64,000 bases of DNA from Segatella baroniae DSM 16972 = JCM 13447 (GCF_000426585.1 NZ_AUFQ01000006.1:62001-126000), one strand, 5' to 3'; counted from the first letter of the stretch, positions 46,024-55,868 are shown. Program-made: numbers and translations. Notes: a model not told the origin generated them from the sequence alone.

Positions 46024-46130
46024 CGGCGGCTGCCCCTTTGCCCTGCAAAAGCGGGCTTCCGGCTCTGCAAAAGCAGCCCTTTGGCGTTGTGAAAGCAGGC
46101 CTTTCGCAGGCCAACGGCGGCCCTTCCGCC
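46024..46130. repeat. 22-bp-pitch palindromic array D (5 units, 2 decayed)
   Basis: Clear units start at 46046, 46068 and 46090 (GCAAAAGCGGGCTTCCGG, GCAAAAGCAGCCCTTTGG, TGAAAGCAGGCCTTTCGC). Decayed units in the same phase lie at 46024 and 46112. Every step is 22 bases. Located in the 400-base gap between the rnr start and the lipoprotein. Confidence 0.75.
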
Positions 46131-46135
46131 CCGCC

Positions 46136-46180
46136 CTTACTGCCCTTTTACTTCTTTACCTTTTTACCTTTCTTTTCCCT
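46136..46180. repeat. T-rich ACCTTTTT tract, copy 1
   Basis: Degenerate 8-base ACCTTTTT/ACTTCTTT repeats directly follow array D. The rest of the gap holds a possible -7 box, TAGTTTTG (46232-46239), for the lipoprotein gene. Confidence 0.6.
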
Positions 46181-46324
46181 TCGGTTATGAATGTTTAACC
46201 TTTCCATGCACAAATATTGTGGAAAAAAGCATAGTTTTGCAGCCCGTGAGCGACAATATGCGTATTGCCGTCCATGATTGATACACATTTTACATTATAT
46301 ATATATTTAGATTGTTATAAAAAT

Positions 46325-47899
46325 ATGAAACAAATCAAAGTTAGTTTTGCCTTGGCAGCCCTCTTCGGCTCCATGACCTTGGCCTCCTGTTCCAGCGACG
46401 ACGTCGTCGACAACTCCGCAGTCCAATCCGCAACCGCCCAGGGCTTCGCTCCCGCAAAGGCTTCGGACATCTCCTTCTACTCCGCCGGCAGCCTGTTGAC
46501 CTCCACACGGGCAACACGCGTGACCGACGATCCGTTTGAATACTACAAAGTGCAGGACGGCAATCTTCCTCCCCTGTATCAAACCAAGCGCCCCGCCACC
46601 GTAGAACAGGCGGAAAAGGACTTCGTCATCAAGTATGTCAAGGAGCATAAGGACGACGCCACCGTGCCGTTCAACTACAGCAACTACTTCATCCAGAACA
46701 TCGGTTCGAGCAAGGACAAGTATGAAAACATCGAAGACCAGAACCACGCCAAGCATTCCATGGTCGGTGGCAACCACATGGACTATCTGCAAATCAACGG
46801 CCGCCACATCAACGACTACAACGCCACGAGCGGTCCCGACGCTTTGATTCTCAACCTGCTCATGACAGACCCCACCTATCACGACTCGTGGGGCGACAAG
46901 AATCAGACCAAGCACAACGCCTACAAGATCTACAAGATTACATACAACGGCAAAGAAGGCTTCTATCTCGGCTTCGACTACAGGACGGAGAAGTACTCCA
47001 AGGAGAAGCTGGACGGCGACGGCGTCTACAACGACTGGGTCGTGAAGCTCACACCGGCCGACGGCATGTCGCTGGAACCCCAAGACCCGCAGCCGGCAGA
47101 GCCGGAAACACCCGAGACACCGACCACTCCCGAGACGCCGAGCAACCCCTCCACACCCACCACGCCGACCATCGTGACGGGCAACAAGGGTGAAGTGGAA
47201 GTGAACCTCTCGCTCAACGAGAAGAAGACCGATGGCGACTACATCGCCACCAAGCTGTCCATCCACGTGCGCGACACCGCCGACGTGGAGGTGTTCATCC
47301 CCGTCGAGGCCCAGTACTACTGCCAGGCCGACGACATGAACATCGTCCTCTCGCACAAGCAGCAGGCCGAACAGTACAACAACGCGGCCAACGACAGGGA
47401 TATGTCTTGGACGGTGGCCGGCCAGACCGTCAAGTTGACCGTGTCCTACGCCACCGACGGCATTCGCGTGAAGACCCAGGGCGTGAACAAGGCCGTGCTC
47501 AAGGCCCTCCGCGAGCAGTACGGCGACGGCATCACCTTCGAGGTGTGGAACTACTTCAAGGCCGACGCCATCACCCGCGAGCAGCTCAAGCCCATGCTCG
47601 ACAAGTCGACCGTCAGCTTCACCGAGGCCCCCGGCCGCTACGTCAACGCCTTCGGCGCCCTCTACGACTACACCGGCAAGGTCTATTCGAAGGCCGACGG
47701 CAACGGCGTGTGGACGCCCTACACCGACGAGGCTTGTTCTCAAGAGCTGGATTCAAGGTACTGGAGACGCGACGCGGACGGCAAGTACTTCCTGCTCAAC
47801 ACCCACGTCAACCCGCTCGACTGCACCGTGAAGCCCGCCGACACCACGTTCGCCGCGCAAGGCAGGCTGCTCTACAGTCCCGTCTACAGGAAAAACTGA
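46325..47899 (+). CDS. Large surface lipoprotein with Pro/Thr linker
   Basis: The 524-residue product has a lipoprotein signal (FALAALFGSMTLASCSSDD, lipobox LASC; SSDD fits an outer-membrane or surface-export signal). Residues about 60-250 form one domain (Tyr/Asn/Asp-rich). About 258-290 is a PETPETPTTPETPSNPSTPTTPT linker, and about 295-520 forms a second beta-rich domain. No known family is recognised. The ATG at 46325 begins the signal; an upstream in-frame codon adds 20 residues lacking signal character. It is monocistronic with a strong terminator. Confidence 0.8.
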   Translation: MKQIKVSFALAALFGSMTLASCSSDDVVDNSAVQSATAQGFAPAKASDISFYSAGSLLTSTRATRVTDDPFEYYKVQDGNLPPLYQTKRPATVEQAEKDFVIKYVKEHKDDATVPFNYSNYFIQNIGSSKDKYENIEDQNHAKHSMVGGNHMDYLQINGRHINDYNATSGPDALILNLLMTDPTYHDSWGDKNQTKHNAYKIYKITYNGKEGFYLGFDYRTEKYSKEKLDGDGVYNDWVVKLTPADGMSLEPQDPQPAEPETPETPTTPETPSNPSTPTTPTIVTGNKGEVEVNLSLNEKKTDGDYIATKLSIHVRDTADVEVFIPVEAQYYCQADDMNIVLSHKQQAEQYNNAANDRDMSWTVAGQTVKLTVSYATDGIRVKTQGVNKAVLKALREQYGDGITFEVWNYFKADAITREQLKPMLDKSTVSFTEAPGRYVNAFGALYDYTGKVYSKADGNGVWTPYTDEACSQELDSRYWRRDADGKYFLLNTHVNPLDCTVKPADTTFAAQGRLLYSPVYRKN

Positions 47900-47947
47900 G
47901 CATTCAATAGGTAAACACAATATAGCATCAAATTTTGAAAAGTGCAA

Positions 47948-47985
47948 AAGCCCCGAAAATCGTGAGATTTTCGGGGCTTGTCTTT
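47948..47985 (+). terminator. Terminator after the large lipoprotein
   Basis: AAGCCCCGAAAATC (47948-47961), GTGA loop, GATTTTCGGGGCTT (47966-47979), then GTCTTTG. The stem is perfect over 14 bp. Confidence 0.82.
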
Positions 47986-48139
47986 GTGCGGCGCGGCCTC
48001 CGTTTCGATGCGCGCGTGGGCTTCCGGCGGCGTCATTTCACCCGTTTTTGCCGCCAAAAGCAGTTTCTTTGTCCGCCGCCATGGCCCTTTGGGCTTATTT
48101 TCGTATATTTGCGATTATTTTTTCAGTAATTAATCACGT

Positions 48140-50692
48140 ATGAAAAAACTTCTATTGGTGCTGGCGTTGACGGGCGCATTGTTCCCGCAGGCTGGTATGT
48201 CGAAAAAGAAAAGCAAGAAAAACGCGGCCGTCGCCTTGCCCACACCCAAGGTGGACGACTGGAGCAAGGCCGTGAAAGGGGCCAGGCAGTACAAGGGAAT
48301 GTTCACCGCGTACCTCAACAAGGAGGGCAAGCTCTACTTCGAGCTGGCCGATTCGGTCTACAGCCGCGACTACATCCTGAGCAACCGCATCGCCCGCACC
48401 AGCAACACCCACGACTTCGTGGCCGGACAGATGGTCAACACGCCGCTGCTCGTGCGCTTCGCCACCGACAGCACGAAGGTGTATATGTACAAGGTGCAGC
48501 ACGCGGCCGTCGTCCGACCGACCGACCCCATCGCGGCGGCGTTCAAGACCAACTTCTCCGACCCCGTGCTGAAGGCCTTCAAGGTGGTGGCCCACAAGCC
48601 GGGACGCGTGCTCATCGACATGACGTCGCTCTTCGGCGGCAACGACAAGCTGCTCACGCCCCTCAAGGCCGACAATCCGCTCGAAGCGATGTTCGGCGGC
48701 GGCAAGGCCCTCAAAGGCTCCTTCAACGCCGAGGCCTCGGGCATTGTGGAGGTGAAGGCCTTCCCCTGCAACATGGAAATCAAGTCCAACCTCAGCTACG
48801 ACCTGACGACGGGCAACCAACCCTACACCGTGCAGATGCACCGCTCGCTCTTCGTGGCCCCCAAGACGCTCATGCGGGCCCGCATCCACGACAACCGCGT
48901 GGGCTATTTCATGAGCGACAAGAAACGCTACTCGTCCGCCGCTGACCGCGTGGAGGAGCAGTCCATCATCCACCGCTGGCGGCTGGAGCCCAAGGAGGGC
49001 GACTGGGAGAAATACTACGCCGGCCAATTGGTGGAACCCCGCAAGCCCATCGTCTTCTACGTGGACTCCGCCTTCCCCGCGAAATGGCGCGAAACGGTGA
49101 AGCAGGGCGTGATGGACTGGAACAAGGCGTTCGAGGCCGCAGGCTTCAAGAACGCCGTCGTCGCCCGCGACTATCCCACGGACGACCCCGACTTCGACCC
49201 CGACGACATGCGCTACAGCTGCATCAAGTACGCCCTCACGGAGACGGCCAACGCCATGGGGCCCAGCTACGTGGACCCGCGGACGGGCGAAATCCTCACG
49301 GCCGACGTCATCTGGTACCACAACGTGGTGTCGCTGCTCCACGACTGGCGCTTCGCCCAGACCGGCGCCGTGGACTACCGCACCCACAAGAAGGTGTTCG
49401 ACGACGACCTGATGCGTGAGTCGATGCGCTACGTCACCAGCCACGAGGTGGGCCACACGCTGGGACTGATGCACAACATGGGCGCCAGCTACTCCTTCCC
49501 GGTCGACTCGCTGCGCAGTCCGGCCTTCACCCGGAAGTATGGAACCACGCCCAGTATCATGGACTACGCCCGCAACAACTTCGTGGCGCAGCCCGGCGAC
49601 CTGGAACGGGGCGTGAAGATGACGCCGCCCATACTCGGCGTGGAGGACATCAACGCCATCAAGTGGGGCTACAGGCTCATCAAGGACACGCAGACGCCCG
49701 AGGACGAGGTGCCCACGCTCAACCGGTGGATTGAAGAGAAGGCCGCCGACCCCATGTACACGTTCGGCGCCCAGCAGGTGTTCGGCACCGTCGACGTGAG
49801 CGCGCAGACCGAAGACCTGGGCGACGACCACGTGAAGGCGGGCGACTACGCCATCAGCAACCTGAAAATCGTCGTGCGCCATCTGGAGCAGTGGACGGCC
49901 GAACGCGGCGAGAACTACGACAACATGAAGCACACCTACAAGAGTCTTGTGGCACAATACGGCCGACATCTGGGCCACGTGCTGCCCTATCTGGGCGGCG
50001 TCATCCACCACGAGGTGCGCCAGGGCGACGGCCGGATGGCCAAGACCTACCTCAACCGTGCGGCACAACGCCGCGCCATGCGCTGGATCGTCGCCCAGGG
50101 CCGCAGCTACCGCAGCTGGCTCTGCCCGCGGAAGCTGCTCCTGAAGTTCGACCGCCCCGATGAAATCAAGACCGATTTCACCCGTCCCATCGTCTCGGCG
50201 ATTTACGGCAGTACCACACTGCAGCGCGTGGACGAGGGCCACAAGGTGGATGCCGCCCGCAACTACAGCCTCGACCAGTACATGGACGACGCCTTCCAGG
50301 AGCTCTTCGGGGCCACGCGGCGCGGCGCGGCGCTCAGCGAAGCCGAGATGCAACTGCAGCGCACGGCCATCGACTTCTTCGTGAAAGGCGCCGGAATCAA
50401 GCTCGAAGCCGCCGCCAAGAAGCCGCTGGCACTGGCCGACAACGCCACGCTCGACCTGCAACAGCTGCTCGACGCGCCCCGGCTGCCCTGCGAATACGCC
50501 GACCCGCAGGCCTCCTTCGTGCGCATCAACTATGGTCTGCCGTCGCTGAAGGAGGAAATCTACAAGCCCCTCATGCTGCGCCAGCTCAAGCGTGTGCAGG
50601 CCCTCTACCGCCAGAAGCGGGCCTCGGGCAACCAGGCCACCCGCAACTTCTACGACTATCAGTTGCTGACCATCGGCCAACTCTTCAAATAA
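48140..50692 (+). CDS. Secreted zinc-dependent metalloprotease
   Basis: The 850-residue product has a signal peptide (LLLVLALTGALFPQAGMS), then a Lys-rich stretch (KKKSKKN). The metal site is HEVGHTLGLMHNMGASYSFP, with His435, Glu436, His439 and His445 forming an extended HExxHxxGxxH motif, as in metzincins. A Met-turn candidate (PSIMDYARNNF) follows about 35 residues on. The layout matches the large Bacteroidetes group annotated with DUF5117/DUF5118 around the protease. It precedes SusC by 101 bases, so it may supply or process the SusC/D ligand. A -7 box, TATATTTG, lies at 48104-48111. Confidence 0.88.
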   Translation: MKKLLLVLALTGALFPQAGMSKKKSKKNAAVALPTPKVDDWSKAVKGARQYKGMFTAYLNKEGKLYFELADSVYSRDYILSNRIARTSNTHDFVAGQMVNTPLLVRFATDSTKVYMYKVQHAAVVRPTDPIAAAFKTNFSDPVLKAFKVVAHKPGRVLIDMTSLFGGNDKLLTPLKADNPLEAMFGGGKALKGSFNAEASGIVEVKAFPCNMEIKSNLSYDLTTGNQPYTVQMHRSLFVAPKTLMRARIHDNRVGYFMSDKKRYSSAADRVEEQSIIHRWRLEPKEGDWEKYYAGQLVEPRKPIVFYVDSAFPAKWRETVKQGVMDWNKAFEAAGFKNAVVARDYPTDDPDFDPDDMRYSCIKYALTETANAMGPSYVDPRTGEILTADVIWYHNVVSLLHDWRFAQTGAVDYRTHKKVFDDDLMRESMRYVTSHEVGHTLGLMHNMGASYSFPVDSLRSPAFTRKYGTTPSIMDYARNNFVAQPGDLERGVKMTPPILGVEDINAIKWGYRLIKDTQTPEDEVPTLNRWIEEKAADPMYTFGAQQVFGTVDVSAQTEDLGDDHVKAGDYAISNLKIVVRHLEQWTAERGENYDNMKHTYKSLVAQYGRHLGHVLPYLGGVIHHEVRQGDGRMAKTYLNRAAQRRAMRWIVAQGRSYRSWLCPRKLLLKFDRPDEIKTDFTRPIVSAIYGSTTLQRVDEGHKVDAARNYSLDQYMDDAFQELFGATRRGAALSEAEMQLQRTAIDFFVKGAGIKLEAAAKKPLALADNATLDLQQLLDAPRLPCEYADPQASFVRINYGLPSLKEEIYKPLMLRQLKRVQALYRQKRASGNQATRNFYDYQLLTIGQLFK

Positions 50693-50707
50693 AAGACCAT
50701 TGTCTCG

Positions 50708-50765
50708 GCTCTCCGGAGGGTGGGGCGGACGGCGACTCCCTCCAATGCCCCCACTCCCGGAGAGC
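50708..50765. other. Imperfect intercistronic hairpin before SusC
   Basis: GCTCTCCGGAGGGTGGGG (50708-50725) pairs imperfectly with CCCCACTCCCGGAGAGC (50749-50765). It could terminate most protease transcripts or stabilise the SusC message. It resembles in composition the CCTCC/GGAGG palindromes elsewhere in the window. Confidence 0.5.
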
Positions 50766-50793
50766 AACCCCCCAACTCCCAAAAACAAAAACC

Positions 50794-53700
50794 ATGCAGA
50801 AAATAAAGTTATTTCTACTCTGTCTGCTCCTGGCGACGGCTTCCGCAGCCTACGCCCAGCGGCAGACCGTGAAAGGACATGTGGCCGACGACAAGGGCGA
50901 ACCCGTGATAGGGGCCGTCGTCAAGACCGCCGACGGCAAGGTGGCGGGCGTCACCGACGCCGACGGCAACTTCTCCGTGTCGCTCCCGAAGGGGCAAGTG
51001 AACATCATCGTGTCGGCCATCGGCCTGAAGGAGACCCGCTACACCGTGGTGCCCGGCCGCGCCGTGACGGTGAAGATGGGCATGGACGAGCACATGCTCG
51101 ACGAACTCGTGGTGGTCGGCTACGGCACCCAGAAGAAGTCGTCGCTCACCAGCAGCGTCGAGGTCATCAAGGGCGACGAGCTGATGAAGCTGCCCGCCAC
51201 CAACGTCGACCAGGCCCTGGCCGGCCAGGTGGCCGGTCTGTCGGTCATGACGATGACCGGCGACCCCGGTTCTCCGCGTGAGGCGTCGCTCAACATCCGT
51301 GCCGTGACCGGCGCGACGGCCTCCCCGCTGCTCGTCATCGACGGCGTTCCCCGCTTCTCCGACAACACTTCGGAGGGCGAACAGCGGCTCTCCGACCTCA
51401 ACCCCGACGACATCGAGTCGATCTCGGTGCTGAAGGACGCGGCCGCCGCGGCCGTCTATGGCGTGCGGGCGGCCAACGGCGTCATCCTCATCACCACGAA
51501 AAGAAGCAAGGGCGAGGGCCGCGTGCGCGTCAACTACCGCGGCCAGTACAACGTGACCGAGGCCACCCGGCTGCCCAAATTCCTCAACAGCTACGAGTAC
51601 GCGAAGCTCTACAACAGGGCCGTGGAGGGCGAAAGCCGCTACGAACCCTTCACCGACGAGGAGCTGGAAATGCTCCGCACGCAGAGCAACCCCGACCAGC
51701 TGGCCAACTCCAACATGCTCGACTACCTGAAGAAGCACGGCTCCAGCACGATGCACAACCTGAGCCTGTCGGGCGGCAACAAGTTCGTGCGCTACTACGT
51801 CTCGGGCGCCTACAGCAACAACACGGGCCTCTACAGCGGCACGGGCACGCGCCGACTCAACTACAGCGCGAAGCTCGACGCCACGCTGGCCCGCGGACTC
51901 ACCCTCAGCCTCGACTTCACGGGCGTGCGCTCCCACAACAAGAACACCAACTACTCCACCATCGAGCAGGCCTACCAGTACGACCCCACGCAGCCGCTCG
52001 TGCTCAGCAACGGCGAACTGGCCAGCGTGAACGGCGGCAACCCGCTCATCAGCGTCTACGGACGCGGCGGCTACGTGCAGAACACCATCAACATGCACAC
52101 GCTCTCCACCCGACTCACCTGGCAGCTGCCCTGGATCAAGGGACTCTCGGCCTACGCCAAGTTCACGTCGGACAACAACGACTCCTACCAGGACCGCTTC
52201 AAGAAGCCCGTGGCCCTATACAAATACGACAAGAAGACGCAGCAGATCATGGTGGAGAAGAACTCCATCTACCCCAACGCCAAGATTTCGATGTACAACC
52301 AGGACCAGTTCATGGACAACAACCTCTATGAGCTGGGCCTCAACTACGACCGGACCTTCGCCCGCCACCACGTGACGGGCCTGCTGGTGGGCAACTACCA
52401 GGAGTATCGCCACCGCACCCTCTACGCCACCAACAACAACCTGCCGGGCGTCTACCCCGAAATCTTCGGCAACGCCACGCAGGCCGACGCCCACGGCAAC
52501 AAGCACAAGATACAGCGGCAGTCGTTCGTGGGCCGCGCCACCTACGGTTTCGCCAACCGCTACTTCGCCGAGTTCAACTTCCGGGTCGACGGCAGCGTCA
52601 AGTTCCACCCCGACCACCGCTGGGCTTTCTTCCCTTCGTTCTCCGCATCGTGGATCGTGAGCAACGAACCGTTCTTCAAGAACTGGCGGCAAGACGTGCT
52701 GAGCAACGTCAAGATGCGGGCTTCGACGGGACTGCTGGGCCGCGACGGCGGCATCAGCGACTACAGCTACCTGCTCACCTACATCTACTCGCCGGGCAAC
52801 GGCTACAACATCGGCGGCGTACACCTGCCTTCGGTGCAGGCCAACGGCAGCCATCCCAACCGCGAACTCGAATGGGAGAAGAGCCGCGACTACAACCTGG
52901 GCCTCGACCTGGGCTTCTGGAACAACCGCTTCGGCGTCACCTTCGAGTACTACTGGCGCTACCGCACCAACCTCATCACCGCGGCGCCCGGCTATCTCTA
53001 CCCGCCATCGACGGGCGTGGCCACCGTGCCCAACATGAACTACGGACGGATCAAGGCATGGGGCTATGACCTGACCGTCACCCACCGCAACACCGTAGGA
53101 CGGAACTTCCGCTACAACGCCGACTTCACGCTGTCGATGGGCCGCGACAGGATCATCGACTACGGCGACGAGACCAACGAACTGGAGAACCTGCGCCGCA
53201 AGGGCCTCTCGACGGGCGACATCTTCCTCTACGAAGCCGACGGACTCTTCCAGACGCAGCAGGAGATAGACGACTACAAGCTCGACCAGAACGGCTCGTG
53301 GCATGGCAAGAACTACGGCATCAAGCCCGGAGACATCAAGTACAAGGACCAGAACGACGACAACGTGCTCGACGACAAGGACCTCATCCACGTGAAGGCG
53401 TCGGCCTATCCCGACTTCAATTACGGCCTGAGGCTCGGCGCCGAGTGGAAGGGGCTCTTCGTCAACACGATGTTCCAGGGCGTGGCGGGCTACAAGCAGT
53501 ACATCAGCGACAACTACTCGCTGGAGAACGGCACGCTGCAACGCTTCCAGGACTACCACCTGACCGACACCTGGACGCCCGAAAACCCCGACGCGGCCTA
53601 TCCGCGCGTCAAGATCACGCCGTCGAGCGACAACAACCGCCTGAAGTCCACCTTCTGGCTGCGCGACAACAGCTTCCTGCGCTGGCGCTACATCAACGTC

Positions 53701-53874
53701 GGCTACCGGCTGCCGCAGGCCCTGCTCGCCCATCTGCCCGTCAGCACGGTGCAGATTTCCTTCACGGCGAGCAACCTCCACACGTGGAGCAAGCTCAAGC
53801 ACATGGACCCCGAGTCGCACATGGGCTACCCCATCCAGCGGTCCTACGGCTTCAACGTGAACATCGGTTTTTAG
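50794..53874 (+). CDS. SusC-like TonB-linked outer-membrane transporter
   Basis: The 1026-residue product has a signal peptide (LFLLCLLLATASAAYAQ). A carboxypeptidase-D-like domain (about 22-100) is followed by the SusC hallmark DELVVVGYGTQKKSSLTSSV. The plug is at about 115-240 (ALAGQVAGLSV, LLVIDGVPRF, SISVLKDAAAAAVYGVRAANGVILITTK), then a large barrel ends in Phe. With the lipoprotein partner directly downstream it imports oligomers (glycan or peptide) using TonB. No glycoside hydrolase lies beside the pair; the neighbour is a protease, which hints at peptide or glycopeptide substrates (inference). Confidence 0.95.
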   Translation: MQKIKLFLLCLLLATASAAYAQRQTVKGHVADDKGEPVIGAVVKTADGKVAGVTDADGNFSVSLPKGQVNIIVSAIGLKETRYTVVPGRAVTVKMGMDEHMLDELVVVGYGTQKKSSLTSSVEVIKGDELMKLPATNVDQALAGQVAGLSVMTMTGDPGSPREASLNIRAVTGATASPLLVIDGVPRFSDNTSEGEQRLSDLNPDDIESISVLKDAAAAAVYGVRAANGVILITTKRSKGEGRVRVNYRGQYNVTEATRLPKFLNSYEYAKLYNRAVEGESRYEPFTDEELEMLRTQSNPDQLANSNMLDYLKKHGSSTMHNLSLSGGNKFVRYYVSGAYSNNTGLYSGTGTRRLNYSAKLDATLARGLTLSLDFTGVRSHNKNTNYSTIEQAYQYDPTQPLVLSNGELASVNGGNPLISVYGRGGYVQNTINMHTLSTRLTWQLPWIKGLSAYAKFTSDNNDSYQDRFKKPVALYKYDKKTQQIMVEKNSIYPNAKISMYNQDQFMDNNLYELGLNYDRTFARHHVTGLLVGNYQEYRHRTLYATNNNLPGVYPEIFGNATQADAHGNKHKIQRQSFVGRATYGFANRYFAEFNFRVDGSVKFHPDHRWAFFPSFSASWIVSNEPFFKNWRQDVLSNVKMRASTGLLGRDGGISDYSYLLTYIYSPGNGYNIGGVHLPSVQANGSHPNRELEWEKSRDYNLGLDLGFWNNRFGVTFEYYWRYRTNLITAAPGYLYPPSTGVATVPNMNYGRIKAWGYDLTVTHRNTVGRNFRYNADFTLSMGRDRIIDYGDETNELENLRRKGLSTGDIFLYEADGLFQTQQEIDDYKLDQNGSWHGKNYGIKPGDIKYKDQNDDNVLDDKDLIHVKASAYPDFNYGLRLGAEWKGLFVNTMFQGVAGYKQYISDNYSLENGTLQRFQDYHLTDTWTPENPDAAYPRVKITPSSDNNRLKSTFWLRDNSFLRWRYINVGYRLPQALLAHLPVSTVQISFTASNLHTWSKLKHMDPESHMGYPIQRSYGFNVNIGF

Positions 53875-53901
53875 TCGTTCAACCCAAAAAACATTTCAAT
53901 C

Positions 53902-55674
53902 ATGAACAAAACATTCTTCCACAGATACCTTTCGGCCGGCTCCCTCGCGCTGGCCGCCATGCTGACGCTGGGCAGCTGCGACGCGCTCTTCGACGACGCG
54001 CCCGAGGACAAGCTCACCGACGAGAGCATTTGGACGAGCGAGAACCTGCTCGACGAGTACACCATGGCCTGGTACGGCAACATGAACAAGGGCTGGGGCG
54101 CGATGATGTCCACCTCGTCGTTCTTCGGCATGAAGTACATGTCCTACATCACCCCCGCCTTCTACGCCGACCAGACCACCTACGGCGTGGCCAACTGGGT
54201 GAACTCGGGCGTGGGCGAGGAGATGGCGTCGAAGGAAAGCACCGTCATCTTCTACGGCGGCAACCGCTGGAAAGCCTACTACCTCCAGATCCAGAGCGTC
54301 AACCGCCTGCTGGAGAACGCCGACAGAATGCCCGCCACCTACAAGAAGCGCATCCTGGGCGAGGCACACTTCTTCCGCGCATACTACTACTACATGCTCA
54401 TGCAACGCTTCGGAGGCGTCCTGCTCATCGACCACAGCTACGACCCGCTCCACAGCGACGAACGGTTCGCCCGCGCCGGCTACGCCCAGATGGCCGACTT
54501 CATCGCCCGAGAGGCCGAACTGGCGGCCGAAGCGCTGCCCCTGAAGCACGACAACCGCAACACGGGACGCGTCACCAAGGGCGCGGCCCTCATGCTCAAG
54601 GCCAAGACCTACTTCTGGGTGGGGAGCCCGCAGTTCCAGAACAAGGACAAGGAATACTACGGATTCGCCGACGACAAGAGCCGGGAATACATGCTCAAGG
54701 CCATCGAGGCCTACAAGGCCGTCGAGGCGCTCGGCCTCTACAAGCTCATGCCCGTGAGCGGCAGCAAGCAGGCCGACATCGCGCAGAGCTACCACGACCT
54801 GTTCCTCCAGCACAACAACGCCGAGAGCATACTGGAATACCAGCACGGCGAGTCGCGCCTGACCAGCGAAGGGGCCCACTCGCTCGACCAGATGGCCATG
54901 CCGCCCGTGCTCACGGGCACGCAGTGCGCCTACTGCCCCACGCAGAACCACGTGGAAGAGTACGGCATGCGCGACGGAAAGGCCTTCGACCCGCAGAACC
55001 CCTACGCCAACCGCGACTACCGTTTCTACGCCAACGTGCTCTACGACGGCACCACCTTCCGCGACAGCGTCATGGAAATGCACTACACCGTCGACGCGAA
55101 GGGCAAGGAGGTGGCCCAGAGCGGAATCGCCAAATACGGCACGGGACGCAACAACGGCTTCAGCCGCACGGGCTACTACATGCGCAAGTTCCTCGACCCC
55201 AAGACCCCTTATCCCTACAAGGACAACGAGGGCAGCAAGCAGAACTACCCCATCTGGCGATACGCCGAACTGCTGCTCGACCACGCCGAGGCCGCCTTCC
55301 GCACGGGCGACAGCAAGACCGCGCTGGAGAAGGTGAACCAGGTGAGGCAGCGGGCCCACATGCAGCCGCTCGCCAGCGTCACGCTCACCCAAATCCTCAA
55401 CGAACGCCGCGTCGAGATGGCCTTCGAGGAAACCACCTACTGGGACGAAATCAGGCTCGGCACAGCCCTGAAGAACCTCAACGGAGCGACCAACCCGCTG
55501 CGCCTCATGAAGATTGTCTACAAAAAGGACGGCGCCAAGACCTACACCGTGGAAGAACTGAAGAACCAGAAGGCCGAGCGCGCCTTCCGCGACTACCAGT
55601 ACTACGGACCCATCCCATGGGACGAAGTGCGCTTCCAGGGCATAGAGCAGAACAAGGGGTGGACGGAGAAGTAG
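53902..55674 (+). CDS. SusD-like substrate-binding surface lipoprotein
   Basis: The 590-residue product has a lipoprotein signal (SLALAAMLTLGSCDALFDD, lipobox LGSC). TPR-like helices (AYYLQIQSVNRLLENADRM, RILGEAHFFRAYYYYMLMQRFGGVLLIDH) and the C-terminal family end (YAELLLDHAEAAFRTGDSKTALEKVNQVRQRAHM, LNERRVEMAFEETTYWDEIRLG) are classic RagB/SusD. It caps the upstream SusC-like transporter and binds its ligand. It lies 27 bases after SusC. Confidence 0.95.
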   Translation: MNKTFFHRYLSAGSLALAAMLTLGSCDALFDDAPEDKLTDESIWTSENLLDEYTMAWYGNMNKGWGAMMSTSSFFGMKYMSYITPAFYADQTTYGVANWVNSGVGEEMASKESTVIFYGGNRWKAYYLQIQSVNRLLENADRMPATYKKRILGEAHFFRAYYYYMLMQRFGGVLLIDHSYDPLHSDERFARAGYAQMADFIAREAELAAEALPLKHDNRNTGRVTKGAALMLKAKTYFWVGSPQFQNKDKEYYGFADDKSREYMLKAIEAYKAVEALGLYKLMPVSGSKQADIAQSYHDLFLQHNNAESILEYQHGESRLTSEGAHSLDQMAMPPVLTGTQCAYCPTQNHVEEYGMRDGKAFDPQNPYANRDYRFYANVLYDGTTFRDSVMEMHYTVDAKGKEVAQSGIAKYGTGRNNGFSRTGYYMRKFLDPKTPYPYKDNEGSKQNYPIWRYAELLLDHAEAAFRTGDSKTALEKVNQVRQRAHMQPLASVTLTQILNERRVEMAFEETTYWDEIRLGTALKNLNGATNPLRLMKIVYKKDGAKTYTVEELKNQKAERAFRDYQYYGPIPWDEVRFQGIEQNKGWTEK

Positions 55675-55683
55675 AGACGGGGG

Positions 55684-55727
55684 GCCTCCCCCGCCCCTCC
55701 AAAGGAGGGGAGTGTCTGCCGGCTTGA
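55684..55727. repeat. 44-bp palindromic repeat, copy 1
   Basis: Core CCCCTCC-AAA-GGAGGGG with flanks. It matches 63123-63166 at 42 of 44 bases. It lies ten bases after the SusD stop and may terminate that operon. Confidence 0.85.
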
Positions 55728-55740
55728 GACGGCGGCGGGA

Positions 55741-55868
55741 GGGAAGCCGCCTTTTCATCCTTCAAAAGCACGGCGACCGCTTTCCCAAAGCTGCCTTTTC
55801 TCCCCTTAAAAGCACAGCGATTGCCTGCTGAAAGGGCTGCTTTCACAAGACGAAAGCAGCCCTTTCAT
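55741..55868. repeat. 22-bp-pitch palindromic array E (6 units)
   Basis: Units start at 55741, 55763, 55785, 55807, 55829 and 55851, every step exactly 22 bases. Examples are CAAAAGCACGGCGACCGC, TGAAAGGGCTGCTTTCAC (opposite orientation) and ACGAAAGCAGCCCTTTCA. It is the longest array in the window. Confidence 0.8.

Noticed and set aside
53896..55758. Long minus-strand open frame (about 620 codons) opposite the SusD gene, and similar ones opposite rnr, secDF, hemD and others
   Set aside because: High-GC shadow frames. Their translations lack domains, while the plus-strand partners are clear families; codon-position bias belongs to the known genes.
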